Source of the DNA: Mangifera indica
Lineage: Eukaryota; Streptophyta; Magnoliopsida; Sapindales; Anacardiaceae
Reading direction: 5' to 3'
DNA: 64,000 nt
Assembly (NCBI RefSeq): GCF_011075055.1
Contig: NW_025401198.1
Location: 22,717 to 86,716 of the forward strand
The notes beneath the pieces are model-generated. The model worked only from the letters and a program-made list of their open reading frames with translations. It ran no database searches and had not been told where the DNA came from. The translations under genes and the position numbers were made by a program. Below, piece by piece: positions 49,371-62,302 of this stretch; the first letter of the stretch is position 1; the number at the start of each line of letters is the position of its first letter.

Positions 49371-49383
49371 TTTCACAGTTTTT

Positions 49384-49482
49384 GAAAAGAAAGGAAAGGA
49401 AGAAAGAAAGGAAAGGAAAGGAAAGAAAGGAGAGAAAAAGAAAAGAAGAAGAAAAGAAATAAAAGCAAGAAAAGGAATTTGA
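49384..49482. repeat. Polypurine (GA-rich) tract
   Basis: Nearly 100 bases are almost entirely A and G on the plus strand, mostly GAAAG and GGAAA units. Such mirror-like purine tracts can form triplex DNA. Here the tract may also be a relic of slippage inside the LTR. Confidence 0.85.
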
Positions 49483-49618
49483 GGCTCAAGATTCAGAGGT
49501 CGTCTCAAAAGTATGGTCTAGTGAGTTATAAATAGATTTAGATGGAAGCAAGATTAGTAGGATATAAGGCACGCATGCATGCTATGAACTATGAGGGGGC
49601 ATTTTACACTACACTACC

Positions 49619-49699
49619 CGCAATAGGACACGTCCGTAGTAGGACACGTCTATAGTAGGACATAGACCCACAATAGGGTCCGCTCGCAGTAGAGCATAA
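49619..49699. repeat. Short tandem repeat, 16-17-bp unit, five copies
   Basis: Successive units read CGCAATAGGACACGTC, CGTAGTAGGACACGTC, TATAGTAGGACATAGAC, CCACAATAGGGTCCGCT and CGCAGTAGAGCAT. It is GC-richer than its surroundings. Confidence 0.85.
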
Positions 49700-50345
49700 T
49701 TCAAATTCAAAAATGGTGTAGTGAGAGAAAAGAAGAGAGCTCGAGTTTAGAAAAGTATCAAATCTCTATAGTCAGCTTCCAGAAAGTATCAAATAGACAC
49801 TAGATGGGACAAAGTATGACCCAAATAGTAAAGAATGAACTAGATTATCCTCTCAATTTCTTATGGAAGTTATGATCTGAGGTTGAGTCTCGAGAGTGAG
49901 TTAGAATAGGAAAGAAAATAGTTTACTTAATTTTTTTCCCTTACTGAGTGTTATTATCTCTCACTTTCTTTTCTTTCATGATTACAGATACAGGTGACTG
50001 AGATAGCTGTGAGACAGGGTTAGATCAACGAAGATAAATCTGGCTGGAGCAGGTTATCTCTGGTTGTTCTTATTTACTTTTGACCTTTTTGAGATGATTG
50101 TACAGTTGTATATGATTACTCTATGTTTTCAGATGCTTTTATATGAGATATATACATCTTTTGTCACTTCCAGATTTTCAGTTTTCTTAGAATAATTTCT
50201 AACTACTTTTAGTAATGAATTGAGTTCAAAGTAGTTTTTTTAAAAAAATAATAATAAAAATAAATAAATAAATAATATATGCTTCGGTTATTAATTCATA
50301 ACATTTCTCCTTTGGTGGGTAGTACTTCTGAGGAGAGATGTTACA

Positions 50346-50770
50346 TGAAGTGTCATCCAAATCAAGAAAAACTGATGAAAGATGACAAAGCATCGTCTAA
50401 ACGACATGATAAAAGAGACGATTCATTATCCTTCGTCGTCGTCATGGGTGACTATCCTTCAACTTGGATTTGGAAGATGGGTGAAAAACATCGATTGCAG
50501 ACAGAATAGGTGTGGCTGAAGAAGAGAAACAAACCCTAAGGATAAAATTGAAACTTTTCAAACTTTGAGAATGAGGTAAACTATTAGTTTTTAAAACCTA
50601 GAAGGGAAATGATATAAATTTTAAAGTTTTAAGGTTTAGGTTTTTATCTCTGCCTCTAACTGAAAATTATGATGGCGGTTAGCCCATGAATGGGTGTTCG
50701 AATTTTTCATCTGTAGTGGGTATAATTTTAAGATTAAACTAAAACTTGAGTGGCAAATAGTCCTTTAGCC
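50346..50770. other. Spacer after the solo LTR, ending in a MITE right end
   Basis: The first part has a short open stretch (CHPNQEKLMKDDKASSKRHD) that could belong to the interrupted DUF1985-type gene. The last 100 bases (AAACTTGAGTGGCAAATAG, then TCCTTTAGCC) match the right end of the Mutator-like MITE family. The left end of that MITE was not identified. Confidence 0.45.
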
Positions 50771-53325
50771 TAAAAATTATATGTAATAGGTATAATATAC
50801 CAAAGGAATGAACTGGTCAGGTTAATATGATCGGATCAAAATGGATATGAGTTCAAAATAGATCAATAAAACTAGGTAATGAAAATATGAACTTATATTT
50901 GGCCTTGATGGTATGGATAGACCTATTGATACCTGTTTTTAATATGTTGTATCAATTGTTGAATCTATGGTTGGAATTGATTTGGATCCAATCGAAATTA
51001 GTTTGAATCCAAAATTGTTATTTTGAATTAGATTTGAAAACAATTAAATTTTGAATTTAATATGAGTCAAATCGAATGTTCGAATTAGTTTAAATTTCTG
51101 TCATATATGAAATTAAATTTAATCTTTGACTCAAACTCGAACTCGATTCTTTCAGTCTAAGTTTAATTAGCTCAAATTAAATTCATTTTGAGTTGAATAA
51201 TGATTTAAGAGTTTAATAAGTGCAAAGTTTGCAAAAATTTCAAGAAATGGTAAATAAATGAAAGAAGATAAGTTGTTAAAGTGTCATTACTCTATCTCGA
51301 GCATTCAATTATGATGTAAGAGTTTGTATAAGAGGTAAAGTTATCAATAAGTTAATAAAATATAAACATATATAAAACTAAGTGTACTTAATTTTGAGTA
51401 TCTAATTAAATGATTTCTACGAGTTTAGATGGGTAATTGTTTTTCATAAAAGTTTGTGAATGTTTTTCAAAAAATGTTAATGAATAATATGGTATGTAAT
51501 CTATGAAAGTTTCCATATAAATGTTATAAATATTTATTTATATTATGATTTTTAATTTTTTAATAGAAAATTTCAAAAAGAAAATCTCTTGTTTAAAAAT
51601 ATATATATATCATAAAATTTATTTTAAAAATTTGTTTGTAAAAACATTGAAAGGCCCTTCCTAGAGCCCTTTTCACGCCTTCATAATTATTCAAAACATG
51701 CAATGCACATTATTCAAATTTATAAATGACTTTTTTTTCTTTCACAATTCTCACAGGCTTTGTTTTTTGACTTTTCGTCCATGTTTTTCATTTAATAAAG
51801 ACATGACTTAATTGGGTTAATGCATTAGTCAATGGGTTAACCGTCTTATTAATTAAGGTATATTGGTGACTTTGAGCCACTTTAGTCTAATCAGTAAAAT
51901 AATAACATAATATAATTTGTTTAATTCAATCTCAAATTAATTCAATTTAATAATTAAAATAAGTTTTAATCTTGACTTAAACCAAATTAATCACTTATTT
52001 TCAATTGGACCAAATAATCAAATTTATTTCAATTACATTTTTAAAACATTGGTTATGCCGAATTGCTAATTTTCACTTGTAGTTTGAAGAAGTAACAAAT
52101 CTCCCTATTTATGCTTTAAAAAAAATTATTTCATGCCTATCTGTTAATATCAATAATTAATTTTAATAGTTAAAAGATATTTATGTCATGTTCTCAAATA
52201 TTATAATAGAGTTAATAGCAATATTTTTAAAACTGAATTAGTGATCAAACTAATTATCTCATTAATTTATGATTCAATCAAAATTTGATCAGTTTAACAT
52301 ATTATCAAATTATAATAAATTTTTTAAATAATATCATATTAACCAACAGATTTTGTTTAAAAATTTGTAAAAAATAAAATCAATCAGAATACTCAAACCT
52401 ATGGTGATTAAAATATATCTTTTCTAAAGAGCGGCGATTATTCATGTGAATTCAATAAAACAATTAGATAAAAAAATGTATCATTTCATGATACAGAAAA
52501 AAATAATTCTCCAAATCATTATATATACAAAATATTTCAATGGATAGGAGATACATTTTGTTTTATTCTTTTTTATTTTATTTTTGAACTTATATTTCAT
52601 TATAAGCCTTTTAGAAATGAAAGGTTAAATTAGTTGCCCTAAACATTGTGAGCTTAAACAAAATTGTCTAAATCAGCATAACTTAAACAAAAAATGCCCT
52701 GATGTATAAACCAACAAAATTCATATTCCCACCCAAAATTCCCCTAACTTCACTATTGCAAAATTTGAAGAATTCCCGAGGCTTTCCCCGTACCTCCAAC
52801 GACAATGAAATCTTTAGCTTTTCTTTGACATTTTTGTAGCTTTCTAGTGACAAAAATGGCAAAGAAGGCGAGCACATCATCTCATATTTTGTTTAAATCA
52901 TTTTGGTGCTTAGATTTTACTAATTAGATGAAAATTTTAGGTATTATTAGTTTAGGGTTTTTGTTTTTGAACAATTGATTTTTACTTGTTTTGGATGAAT
53001 TAGTGTAGGGCTATTGTGTTTTAATAGGTGAATAATTGTTTGTTGATTTAATAGTCGAAATATCAAATTTTGGTCTGAAAATTTGGCATTTTGAAATAAC
53101 AAATCACCTCAGGGGAGAAATATTCAACCCGAGGAATCCCTAGTTTGGGAAATATCCCCTGAGTCAAATTGAAGCCATGAGGAGGGGGAAATGCGATCTT
53201 TTAAACAATAACTAATTGGGGGGTCTACAAGGGAACTTCGAGAGAGGGAAAAAATTGCGTGTTTTTGAATAGTATCCTATGGGGGAGGAGGGAAATTTTG
53301 ATTTGTTAAACAATGATACCCATGA
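50771..53325. repeat. Segment B of the large direct duplication
   Basis: This segment is collinear with 43206-45690 in the same orientation. It ends within the GGGGAGGAGGGAAATTTTGA region and then switches to a different tandem repeat. No intact gene is present. Confidence 0.85.
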
Positions 53326-53344
53326 GATCCCCATGGCGGGAGGG

Positions 53345-54712
53345 CTTGTATTGATATGCATTTATCTACTCTTAACATTTCATTTAAAACCGTCTTATAA
53401 TGTTTAATATCAAAATGTTCTTCATAATTTTTTAATATTTCATTTAACCCTCTATAATTATCTAATATTTCTAGAGGTGTGCACAGTCTGATTTGGTATG
53501 GTTTGATAGATTTTTCAAACCAAATTGAAAAAAACATTTGAAAAATTTTCAAACTATTTTAGGTTTCAAACCAAACCAAACTGAAAAAGTATCGTTTGGT
53601 CTGATTTGGATTAAGGTTTGAACCATAGTTGTTAATATCTTAAAATACACGATACGTATCTTATCTTATAATACAATATAATATAGATAGAACATGATAA
53701 ATATTATAAGTTGTATCGAATTAATACGATATATTAAGTGTATCATACAATACAATATATATATCTTACAATACGATACATATTATTAATACGAATTGAT
53801 ACATTTTTTTAGAGAAAATATAGTGCATTACTGGTGTATATAAAAAATTTTAAAATATTAAAGGTGTTTGTAATATTTTCAAAATAATGACGTATCAATT
53901 ATAATATTTTATTGTTTTATTAGTATTTTTATTATTTTATTTTTTAAAACGCGTATTATACATTATGATACAAGATATGGTAAATTAGGTTTTTAATATA
54001 CAATATGACACATGATTTAATTACCATAGTTTAAATTTTTTTAAATCATTCATTTCTAATATATATATATATATATAATTTAATAAAATTAACTAAATTG
54101 TAGTTTTTTAAAACATAATATACATGTGAAAAAATGATAAAATAAGTATGAAAAAACAAATTATACACCTAATTGCTTATTGAAAAATTTTGTCAAATAT
54201 AGTTATATATATGTATTTTTTAAAAAATATAGTTTATAGTTTGTTTCGATTTGAAAATCATCTAAATAATAACCGAAACCGAAAAAACGATTTGAAAAAT
54301 TTCAACCCAAACCAAATCATTTTAAAAACCAAACAAAACCAAATTTTAATTTTAAGCGGTTTGGTTCGGTTTTACAGTTTGAACCAAATTGTGCACACCC
54401 CTAAACATTTCATTTAATACCTTCATGTATTATCTTGTATTGAAATACATCTATTTATTCTTAACATTTTATTTAAAACCTTTTTATAATGTGTAATATT
54501 AAATGCCCCTCATATTTATTTTTAAGATTTCATTTAACCCCATAAATTTGTAACATTTCATTTAGCACCCTCATATATTGTCTTATATTGAAATGCATTT
54601 ATCTATTTCTAATATTTTATTTAAAACTTTCATATTTTGTTTAATATCAAAATGTCCTCATATTTTGTTAATATTTTGTTTAACCCTTAAATTATTATCA
54701 AATATTCAAATG
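53345..54712. repeat. About 148-bp tandem repeat, three units, split by a hAT-like element
   Basis: Units begin with CTTRTATTGAWATRCAT near 53345, 54432 and 54581. They contain CTTAACATTTYATTTAAAAC and TAATRTYWAATATYAAA-type blocks. Removing 53472-54403 and one TSD restores a first unit of about 147 bp, in register with the second (149 bp). Confidence 0.82.
53472..54403. mobile_element. hAT-like non-autonomous element inside a tandem repeat
   Basis: The ends TAGAGGTGTGCACAGTCTG and AATTGTGCACACCCCTA form terminal inverted repeats. The 8-bp flanks AATATTTC (53464-53471) and AACATTTC (54404-54411) differ at one base. The interior is AT-rich with subterminal CAAACCAAACC-like motifs and lacks coding capacity. 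It provides the uninterrupted version of the site used by the nested element at 3363-4231. Confidence 0.85.
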
Positions 54713-55061
54713 TCTCCTTTACACAACATTCGAACTAAATTTAACAAATAAAATGAAGTTTTGAGTTAAGATTCGTATAAATACTTTTTTTTCTCATGAA
54801 TTGATTTCTTTCGATTAGAATTCAAAAATACGTATTTTTTTCTTTCTAATGAACCTATAATATCAAATATTAATAAAAATAAGAGTGAGAGTGAATATTT
54901 GAATGATATGAGAAATATATGTAAATGAGAAATTTCTATAAAAATGGTGAAGGATAGTTTTGGTATTTTAAAAAATATTTAGAGCATTTTTGCTTATAAA
55001 TAGGAAAAGTGGACATTCTTTCATAAAGAGGGGCAAATGTCCATTTATTTTAGTTTCCCTT

Positions 55062-55935
55062 TAATTTATTAATAGAAAAATTCAAAATAAAATCTCTTGT
55101 TTAAAAAAAAAAATATCATAAAATTTTATTTTAAAAATTTGTGTGAAAAACATTGAAAGGCCCGCCCTTTCACGCCATTTTATCATTCAAAACACGCAAT
55201 GCACATTATTCAAATTTTATAAGTGGCTCTTATGTTTCACAATTCTCACATATTTTGTTTTTAAATTTTGTCTATGTTTTTCTTTTAATAAAGCTAGAAT
55301 CCTCGTATCAATTGGGTTTAAAGGGTTGATCAACGGGTCTAACCAGTTAAACAATAACATAATATCATTTATCCAATTTAACCTTAAATCAATTCGATTT
55401 AATAATTAAAATGAATTTTAATATTGATTTAAATCAAATTAATGATTTATTTTCATTTGGACCAATTAATCTAATTTAGTTCAATTGCAATTTTAAAACA
55501 TTGGTTATATCGAATAAAAAATTATAGATTTTAAGAGTTATTTAATGATAGAAATTCTTTTAAAATAGAAAATTTACTATATTTTGATAAAAATTATAAT
55601 ATTTGATGGTAATAAATACTAGATAAGGTTTATCATGAATACTAGAATTAGTAATGAGTGATTATTATAATATTAATTCAACTAAAATGTTTATAGATCT
55701 TATCGAAAAAGCATAAAATTATATAATATAATATTATCAGATTTTTAATTTTTTTATTTATTTTTATAAGCCAATTCATTCATTTTCACCCACTATTTGA
55801 TGAAATGACAATCTGTCTTTATACTTAAAAAAGAATTATTTCACCCATGCCCGATAAAATCAACAATTAATTTTAATAAATAAAAAGTATTTATGTCATA
55901 TTCTCAAATATTGTAAGAGCGTTAATAATATCACT
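55062..55935. repeat. Segment C, partial third copy of the duplicated segment
   Basis: From TTTAATTTATTAATAGAAAA to TTATGTCATATTCTCAAATAT it is collinear with about 43855-44535 and 51545-52205. AACATTGAAAGGCCC, CATTATTCAAATTTTATAA and AAAGTTTATGGATCTTATCG-like blocks are shared. It has its own AT-rich additions. Confidence 0.78.
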
Positions 55936-56379
55936 TACATTCTTAATAATACAAACAAATCATATTTTATAACTCTAAATCTTTTAATTTTTTTTTTCTC
56001 TTTTCATTTTCATTTTCATTTAACTTTAAATAAATTTAAAAATTAATTATTGTTCATGACAAGTTAAGAATCGCACCGATTGATGTGATTCTTGATTGAA
56101 GTTGCACCAAAACAGTACAATTCTAATCTAAAATTGCATCAAAAAATGTCATTCTTGATGTCTATGATCAATAATTTTTAATTTATTTTTATTATTTATA
56201 TTTAATAAAATTTTATGAATAAAATGTTAGTTTGAAAAGTTTTTTGTTTTTTCAACAATTTTATTAAAAAGAATTAACTTTTTTTTTAATGAATAAGTAC
56301 AAGGCATAAAAGGACCATTTTTCCTATTTCTAATCACATATAGGAGACCAACTCATAAATTTATGGCTTATGATAAATT

Positions 56380-57178
56380 GGCCAAAAGGTTTCTTCCCAC
56401 CCAAGGTTAGGTGCAATCTCAAACTCACACACTCTTGCTTTTAAAAGCTCAAAATCTCACCTACGAGTAAAATTCTATGAAAATTTTTTATTAAAGTTAA
56501 AGTCAAAACCATTATTTAATAAAAAAATTTAAAAACTAAAGTTTTGTAACATTTTTTCCACTCATTTTGAAAATCTGGCAATTTTCTCTCACATAAAATT
56601 TGAAAAGTTTTCTAAGGTTTTGAAACCATCACCGGAGACGATAAACTTCGTTGCCTTCAATCATATTTGCTCTCTCTCCTTGCCTATCTCTCTATGTTAA
56701 TCAAACCACTCCCTCCAATGAAGATAAGTTTGTCTTTGTTTCCAATAAAGACGATTTCATCTTTATCTCAAATGAAGACATTTTGTTTTTGTCTGAGATG
56801 GAGAAGAGGGTTTTCATCTTCAACGAAGACAAAAGGGGTGGGGGGAGGGAAGTGTGACCAACCGAGGGAGAAGAAGGAGGGAAGGCTGGTTGATGGTTGA
56901 GAGGGAATGAGTCACCAGAGAGAAAGAGAAAAAAACCCTAAGAAGAAATGACCATTTTCAAACTTTGGTTAGGGGAAATTATTAAATTTCAAACTAAGGG
57001 AGGGGGAAATGTGATAAAAACTTTAGTTTTTTTATTTTTTTTTAAATAACAATTTTACCTTTAACTTTAACAGAGAATTTTAATAAAATTTGACTTTAGT
57101 GGGATTTTAGGATTTTTAAAAATTGGAGGGTATAAGTTAGGTTTACACCTACCTTGGGTGGGAACAAGTCTTTTGGCC
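56380..57178. mobile_element. Mutator-like MITE, copy 3 (best preserved)
   Basis: The ends GGCCAAAAGGTTTCTTCCC (followed by ACCCAAGG) and its reverse CCTTGGGTGGGAACAAGTC (followed by TTTTGGCC) form inverted repeats of about 35 bp. The 9-bp flanks TGATAAATT (56371-56379) and TAATAAATT (57179-57187) differ at one base. The interior carries a GAAGACRA-rich, possibly host-derived segment (about 56640-56880) with short open frames and no recognised domain. Family length varies from about 415 to 800 bp. Confidence 0.85.
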
Positions 57179-57263
57179 TAATAAATTTGCTAATTATCTA
57201 TTAATTAATTGCACGAGTACCAAAATTAATTCATATTTTTAATGGATTAAAACTATTTATACC

Positions 57264-57527
57264 TAGGGCTAGACTCGAGCCAAGCGAGCTCGAGCTCGAG
57301 CTCGAGTTGGCTCAGTAGATTTTTTTAAAATTTTTTTTTTATACAAAACGATGTCGTTTTGGTCAATATATATTAAAAACGATGTCGTTTTGATAACAAA
57401 AAATAAGTCGAACCAAGCAGAGCCGAACTTGAGCCTGAAACTAGCTAGTCTTAGCTGAGCTCGAACCGAACTCGAATTGTCCATATATGAACCAAGCTGA
57501 GCTCAGCTCGACTCGAATTCAGCCCTA
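57264..57527. mobile_element. hAT-like MITE, second clear copy of the TAGGGCT family
   Basis: The ends TAGGGCTAGACTCGAGCC and GACTCGAATTCAGCCCTA are inverted repeats. The flanks TTTATACC (57256-57263) and TCTATACC (57528-57535) differ at one base. The interior has two AAAACGATGTCGTTTT palindromes (57344-57360 and 57376-57392) and a GAGCTCGAGCTCGAGCTCGA run near the left end. Confidence 0.87.
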
Positions 57528-58166
57528 TCTATACCTAGTTTTGAGTGTCAAATTGGATTCTTGAATTATGTATACCAAAATTAATTTATATTTTTAACTC
57601 ATTATATAATTGAGTGATGAACACAATTTTAGTGATCTCATATTGGAAAAAGAAACTTTAACAATTCACTTCACTTGTTATAATAAACTTACTTTTTATT
57701 TTTTTAACACAATTCAACTTCTCCCGAATGTTTTTTTAACTAGAGAACATAAAGTTTAAGATTATACTTTTAAGTTTAAAAAGAGTTTTTTATTTCGATA
57801 CTAAGTTATGTTTGAATCAAGATCAAACAACAATCACCATGTCAGACTTAAACCCATAGTTTACAAAACTTGTAGAGCTCTAACCTTGGCTCGAGTTTAG
57901 CTTCCTTATATCAAATTAAGTTCGAGTTTGATTTGATTTAAACAACTCTTAATATTAAGAAAATATAGGTAGATTCGCATTTCCTATTCATATTACGTGT
58001 TTATTATTAGACAATTTGTATGAGAATCTCGTAATTATCCTATATAAATATTAAGAGTTATTAATGTTTTTAAATCTTTCTTTTAGAAAATATAAATGTA
58101 TAAAATAAGAAAAAATACATAATATTTTCGTATATTAACTAATTTTTATTTTATAAATTGTTTTTA

Positions 58167-58781
58167 GGCCTAACGACTATTTTTCATCTAAGATTTTGTT
58201 TAAATGATAAAATTTTCATCTTTTAAGTTATATAAAATTAAATTTTTACATGTTATTTACTTCTATTAATTAATTTGTTAGATTTTTTAGAAATGAGAGT
58301 TTTGTCTATTATTTTAAAATTACAAAACTAATATTAACACTTAATATAAATGTCAAATTGTCAATATCAAAACTTTTACTAACTTTAATTTATTATGTTT
58401 TAATCAATTATTTGGAAGTGTAATTATCATTTTTTAAGTTATTGATGGACTTTTGAAATTCTAAAAATTTCAAAAAACACTCTAAATTTTTTTCAAATTT
58501 CCAAAATCTTCTAAAATTTTTTAATACCCCTAATATTTTCAAAATGACATGCACTCCCAAAACTTTTGAAGGAAAAATAGAAAAAATAAGGGGAAAAGAA
58601 AAATAAAAAACAATAACAGGAACAGGGAGAATTGAGAAAATAGAAAAAATTTTGCAAAATTATCTTTATATCCTTTCACTAAACAAAAATCACTAACGAA
58701 AGTTGATAGCAGGTGAATATTGGCTTTTTGAATCTTTCAGGGCGGCAATCATTTAAACAAACCTTGGGTGGAAACCTAGTT
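58167..58781. mobile_element. Diverged Mutator-like MITE copy 4
   Basis: The left GGCCTAACGACTATTTTTC, with TTTGTTTAAATGAT downstream, is inverted relative to ATCATTTAAACAAACC at the right, which runs into TTGGGTGGAAACCTAGTTC. The terminal bases at the right have decayed and the TSD is unclear, so the right boundary is approximate. Confidence 0.6.
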
Positions 58782-58989
58782 CTTATGTGTTAACCTCGTC
58801 AGGGTCATCAGCCCTCACAAGACCCAGGGTGGGTCTGCCTTCGATATTATCGAACTTATTATTTCATGTTTTTGCCATTATAATACATAACTTGACATTT
58901 TGCTTTTTATTTTCAAAAAAAAAAATTAGAAAATGCAACTAAGCGTGTTTTCCCATTTTGAAATTTCTATTTCTAAATCAATAATATTA

Positions 58990-59225
58990 TGTGTATTTAT
59001 TTTTTATACAATTTTGTTACACATATAAGTAATTATTATATTATTAGATATTATTTTATCTTTAATTTAAAATCATCTCATCACGTAATATTATATCATC
59101 TGTATAACAAAATCGTATATCAACTAACTTCTCGAGTTTTGTATATATACTTTTTTATGTATATATATATATTTTTTTACAATTTTACTATACAAATGAT
59201 TTGTCATCATGTGAATGAGTGATAT
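58990..59225. mobile_element. Palindromic MITE copy (foldback)
   Basis: It contains TTATTTTATCTTTAATTTAA, then AATCATCTCATCACGTAAT, and outer blocks TACAATTTTGTTACACATA and TGTATAACAAAATCGTATA. Boundaries are approximate because the flanks are AT-rich. Confidence 0.5.
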
Positions 59226-59919
59226 TTATATATATATTTGAATTTTGTAATCCCACAAAAAAAATGTTTTTTTTCTATAAAAGAAAAAGTAAAAATTAAA
59301 AATCTGTTAAAAATAATTTTCAATTTATTCTTCACATTTTAAGGTATTTACTTCATTTTTGTGATTACACTTTATTATAAAATTCAAACCCATCAAGTAT
59401 CCCCTAACCAATATTTCGGAACTTGTGTTATCTCATGGATAATTTAATAAAAGGAATTTCTTTTAACAAATAGATTTAACTTTTATATTTTTATGAGAGA
59501 AACTAATTTTTAAAATTTTTTAATTAAAAAATCAAATTTTAATTTTTTTATTAAAAATATCTAACAAACACAATTAAAATTATTTGATTTATTTTATTCC
59601 AGAAATAAATTGATTAATTTAGTATCTTCAATAATAAATAGTGAAAGTTTACTTGTTTTCGTATAAAAAATATAAATTCAATATAATCACTTGAAAATTC
59701 AGTCTTTTTAATAAAAGAAATTTAATTCTTTCAAAAAAAAAAAGATAGTTCAATACCTAACATATATTTGTTTCATAATAAAAAAATAATTGTTTCAGAT
59801 TCTTCAAAATAAAGAAATAGAACTTGCAAAGGCATGAGAATGTTCTCCAGAAACAAGAAATTACTGTAGCTACAATGCTTTGACCAATTATAAATAAATT
59901 GAGTAAGTTTCCATATATA

Positions 59920-60075
59920 TATATATATTATTTATATAATTTTTTTACATAATGATGTGTTATTATGTAATTGGATGTTATTTTATTTTTAATTTTTAAC
60001 TGTCCAATCATTTGATGATATATAATTATTTGTGCATAAAAATTGTATACATAGCACTACTCATATATATAATTT
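59920..60075. mobile_element. Palindromic MITE copy (foldback)
   Basis: GTGTTATTATGTAATTGGAT pairs imperfectly with GTCCAATCATTTGATGATAT around a TTATTTTTAATTTTTAA centre. The right end has GTATACATAGCACTACTC, as in the fragment at 37318-37390. Confidence 0.58.
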
Positions 60076-60239
60076 TTTAAGGTTATTTTGAATATTCAAG
60101 TTTAATGTAATATCTTCTTAATTGATCTAACAATTAAGAGAATTATTGCATATATTTATTTCGCCTCTTACACTAAATCAAGGTGATTTCAGTTGTTAAA
60201 TTTATCAATATAATTATTTTAACTTAAAATTGAATCAAA

Positions 60240-60345
60240 CTGGGTATTAATGATGATACGTTATTATATAATTAGATTATTTTGAATTAAAGATAAAATA
60301 ATATTCAATTATATAGTAACACATTATCAGGAGTATCCAATTTAT
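60240..60345. mobile_element. Palindromic MITE copy (foldback, decayed)
   Basis: ACGTTATTATATAATTAGAT and ATTCAATTATATAGTAACAC flank a TTTTGAATTAAAGATAAAAT centre, so the stem is largely preserved. No TSD was resolved. Confidence 0.5.
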
Positions 60346-62283
60346 TACTTAGTTTAAATGTATATAATATTACTCAAAAATTTTAATGAACATTCAATAA
60401 TATGGGAGAACTAATGATATTTGTTATAAATATAATGAAATTAATTGAATAATGGAGACTATAACTAAATTTTATTAAAGGAACAAAAGGTAGGCTTAAG
60501 AAATGATAACAAGAAGCAAAAGGGACAAGCAAGAAAGCTCTTATTGAAGAAGTGTGTATTACATGTGGTGGAAAAATGGCAATCTTCAAAGCCAATTTTC
60601 CAAGGCATTTAATGTCTTTAAATTATCTTTTAGCCAAAGTCTAAATCATATCGTGGAAAAATTCCCCATGTATAACAATATTTAAATTGTTGTTTTGTCA
60701 ATCCATCATGTATGACAATATTTAAATTTTCTCATATATATTGTTGTTTTGTGATGATCAATGTTATGTTGATCAAGTCAAAAAATTGGTTTGCAAGTTT
60801 TAAAATTTTCTAACAAGTTTTAGTCATGTGATGTCATCAGAACATCAACATAACAATCGAATCAATTTGACTTGATGATTGAATAAAAGATTGATATTGT
60901 TCATCTAGTTCAATTCCAAGTTAATACATTTCAATAACTAAACCATAATCGATTATTTAAACTAAATTTGGCATTAGTTCCTGATCATACAATAGTTATG
61001 GATTGGGTTTTAAAATAGTGGTAATGAAATGACGAGAAAATGTTATATATGAAACACGTATGATATTATTTATTGAATAATAAAAAATCAATGAAATTAT
61101 GTATATCTATTTTGAGTTGACAAATATATTTTTTCATTATCTTGACAATCAAGAAATATTTATTAATTCAAATGTGATTTGTAAGTTTTTGAAAAAATTG
61201 ATTTTAAAATTAAATTAGAGCAAAAAAAAAACAAAACAAAAAGATATATAACAACAATAAAGCATTAAAATGATTGAATCAAATTTTATGCATAAATAAG
61301 TCATTGTGTGTGATCATGTGTAGTGAAAAAAGTCTTGGTTGAAATGAATGTATGAACGGTTCTAATCCGTAATTATAATTTAAACATTATTTTATTTAAA
61401 TACTTTTAAAATATTATTTATTATAATTTAATATTGTATTTGGTTAAATAAATATATTTATGTTAATGTATTTATTTTATATATTTCCTAAAAAAATTTC
61501 CATGTAAATAATATATTATGATTTATTCGAATTGTCAAATTATAAAATTTAATTAGATTAGATTACTTTTAAGTTGTTATTATATTTTCAAATATATATA
61601 ATATATATATATATATTTTTAAATAATATATTTTCATATTTATTTATTATTTTAATTAAAAAAGAGAATATTTTTATATAAAAATTTAATAAACAATAAT
61701 AAAATTTTAAGAAATTTAATATTATCTCAATAATTCTTCAATATTTAAGATGAATGTGATTAGTAAATTATTTTTATTTATTACTTGATAAAATAAATAA
61801 AATACTCAGAATAATAAAAATTAGATTAACTAGGTAATTAAATATCCTCCCACAGTTGAATTAGACTGGATAGTGTGACTTTAATAAATATTTTTTTTTA
61901 TTTTTGCGATTTGCAAAATGTATGCACCATATAACCAGACCATAATTCTATTTGGCCACACATTAGTCTAATTTTTATTCAATATGTTTAACCATGTAAT
62001 ATATTATCAGATCAATAATATTGATGTTTCAATAATTGGACCGGGATAGACTCAGACTCGCCCTTGACTTGTCCATGGCCTATACGGATTTGAAAATATT
62101 GTTGATATACAGTAAGCACTTATGTGGTATGGGATTCGATGTTAGATATAATTAGGTATCTCAATTTCTCATTCTTTAACTTTAAAAATTTTATTTACTT
62201 ACTCATGGGTAATTAAATCTGTCAGTTTTAAAGGCAAAATTATTATTTCATATGTAATACTAAAAATAAACTTAAATTTTATT
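60346..62283. other. AT-rich intergenic DNA, nothing recognised
   Basis: No frame of useful length shows a known motif. Several AT-only runs occur around 61590-61630. No bounded transposon was identified. Confidence 0.5.
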
Positions 62284-62302
62284 CCCCCCCCCCCCCCCCC
62301 CC
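62284..62302. repeat. Homopolymer run of 19 C
   Basis: Nineteen consecutive C residues are followed by a CTCTCTCCCCTCC pyrimidine tract. Such a run is rare in AT-rich plant DNA. Its length may be unreliable in sequencing. Confidence 0.9.
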
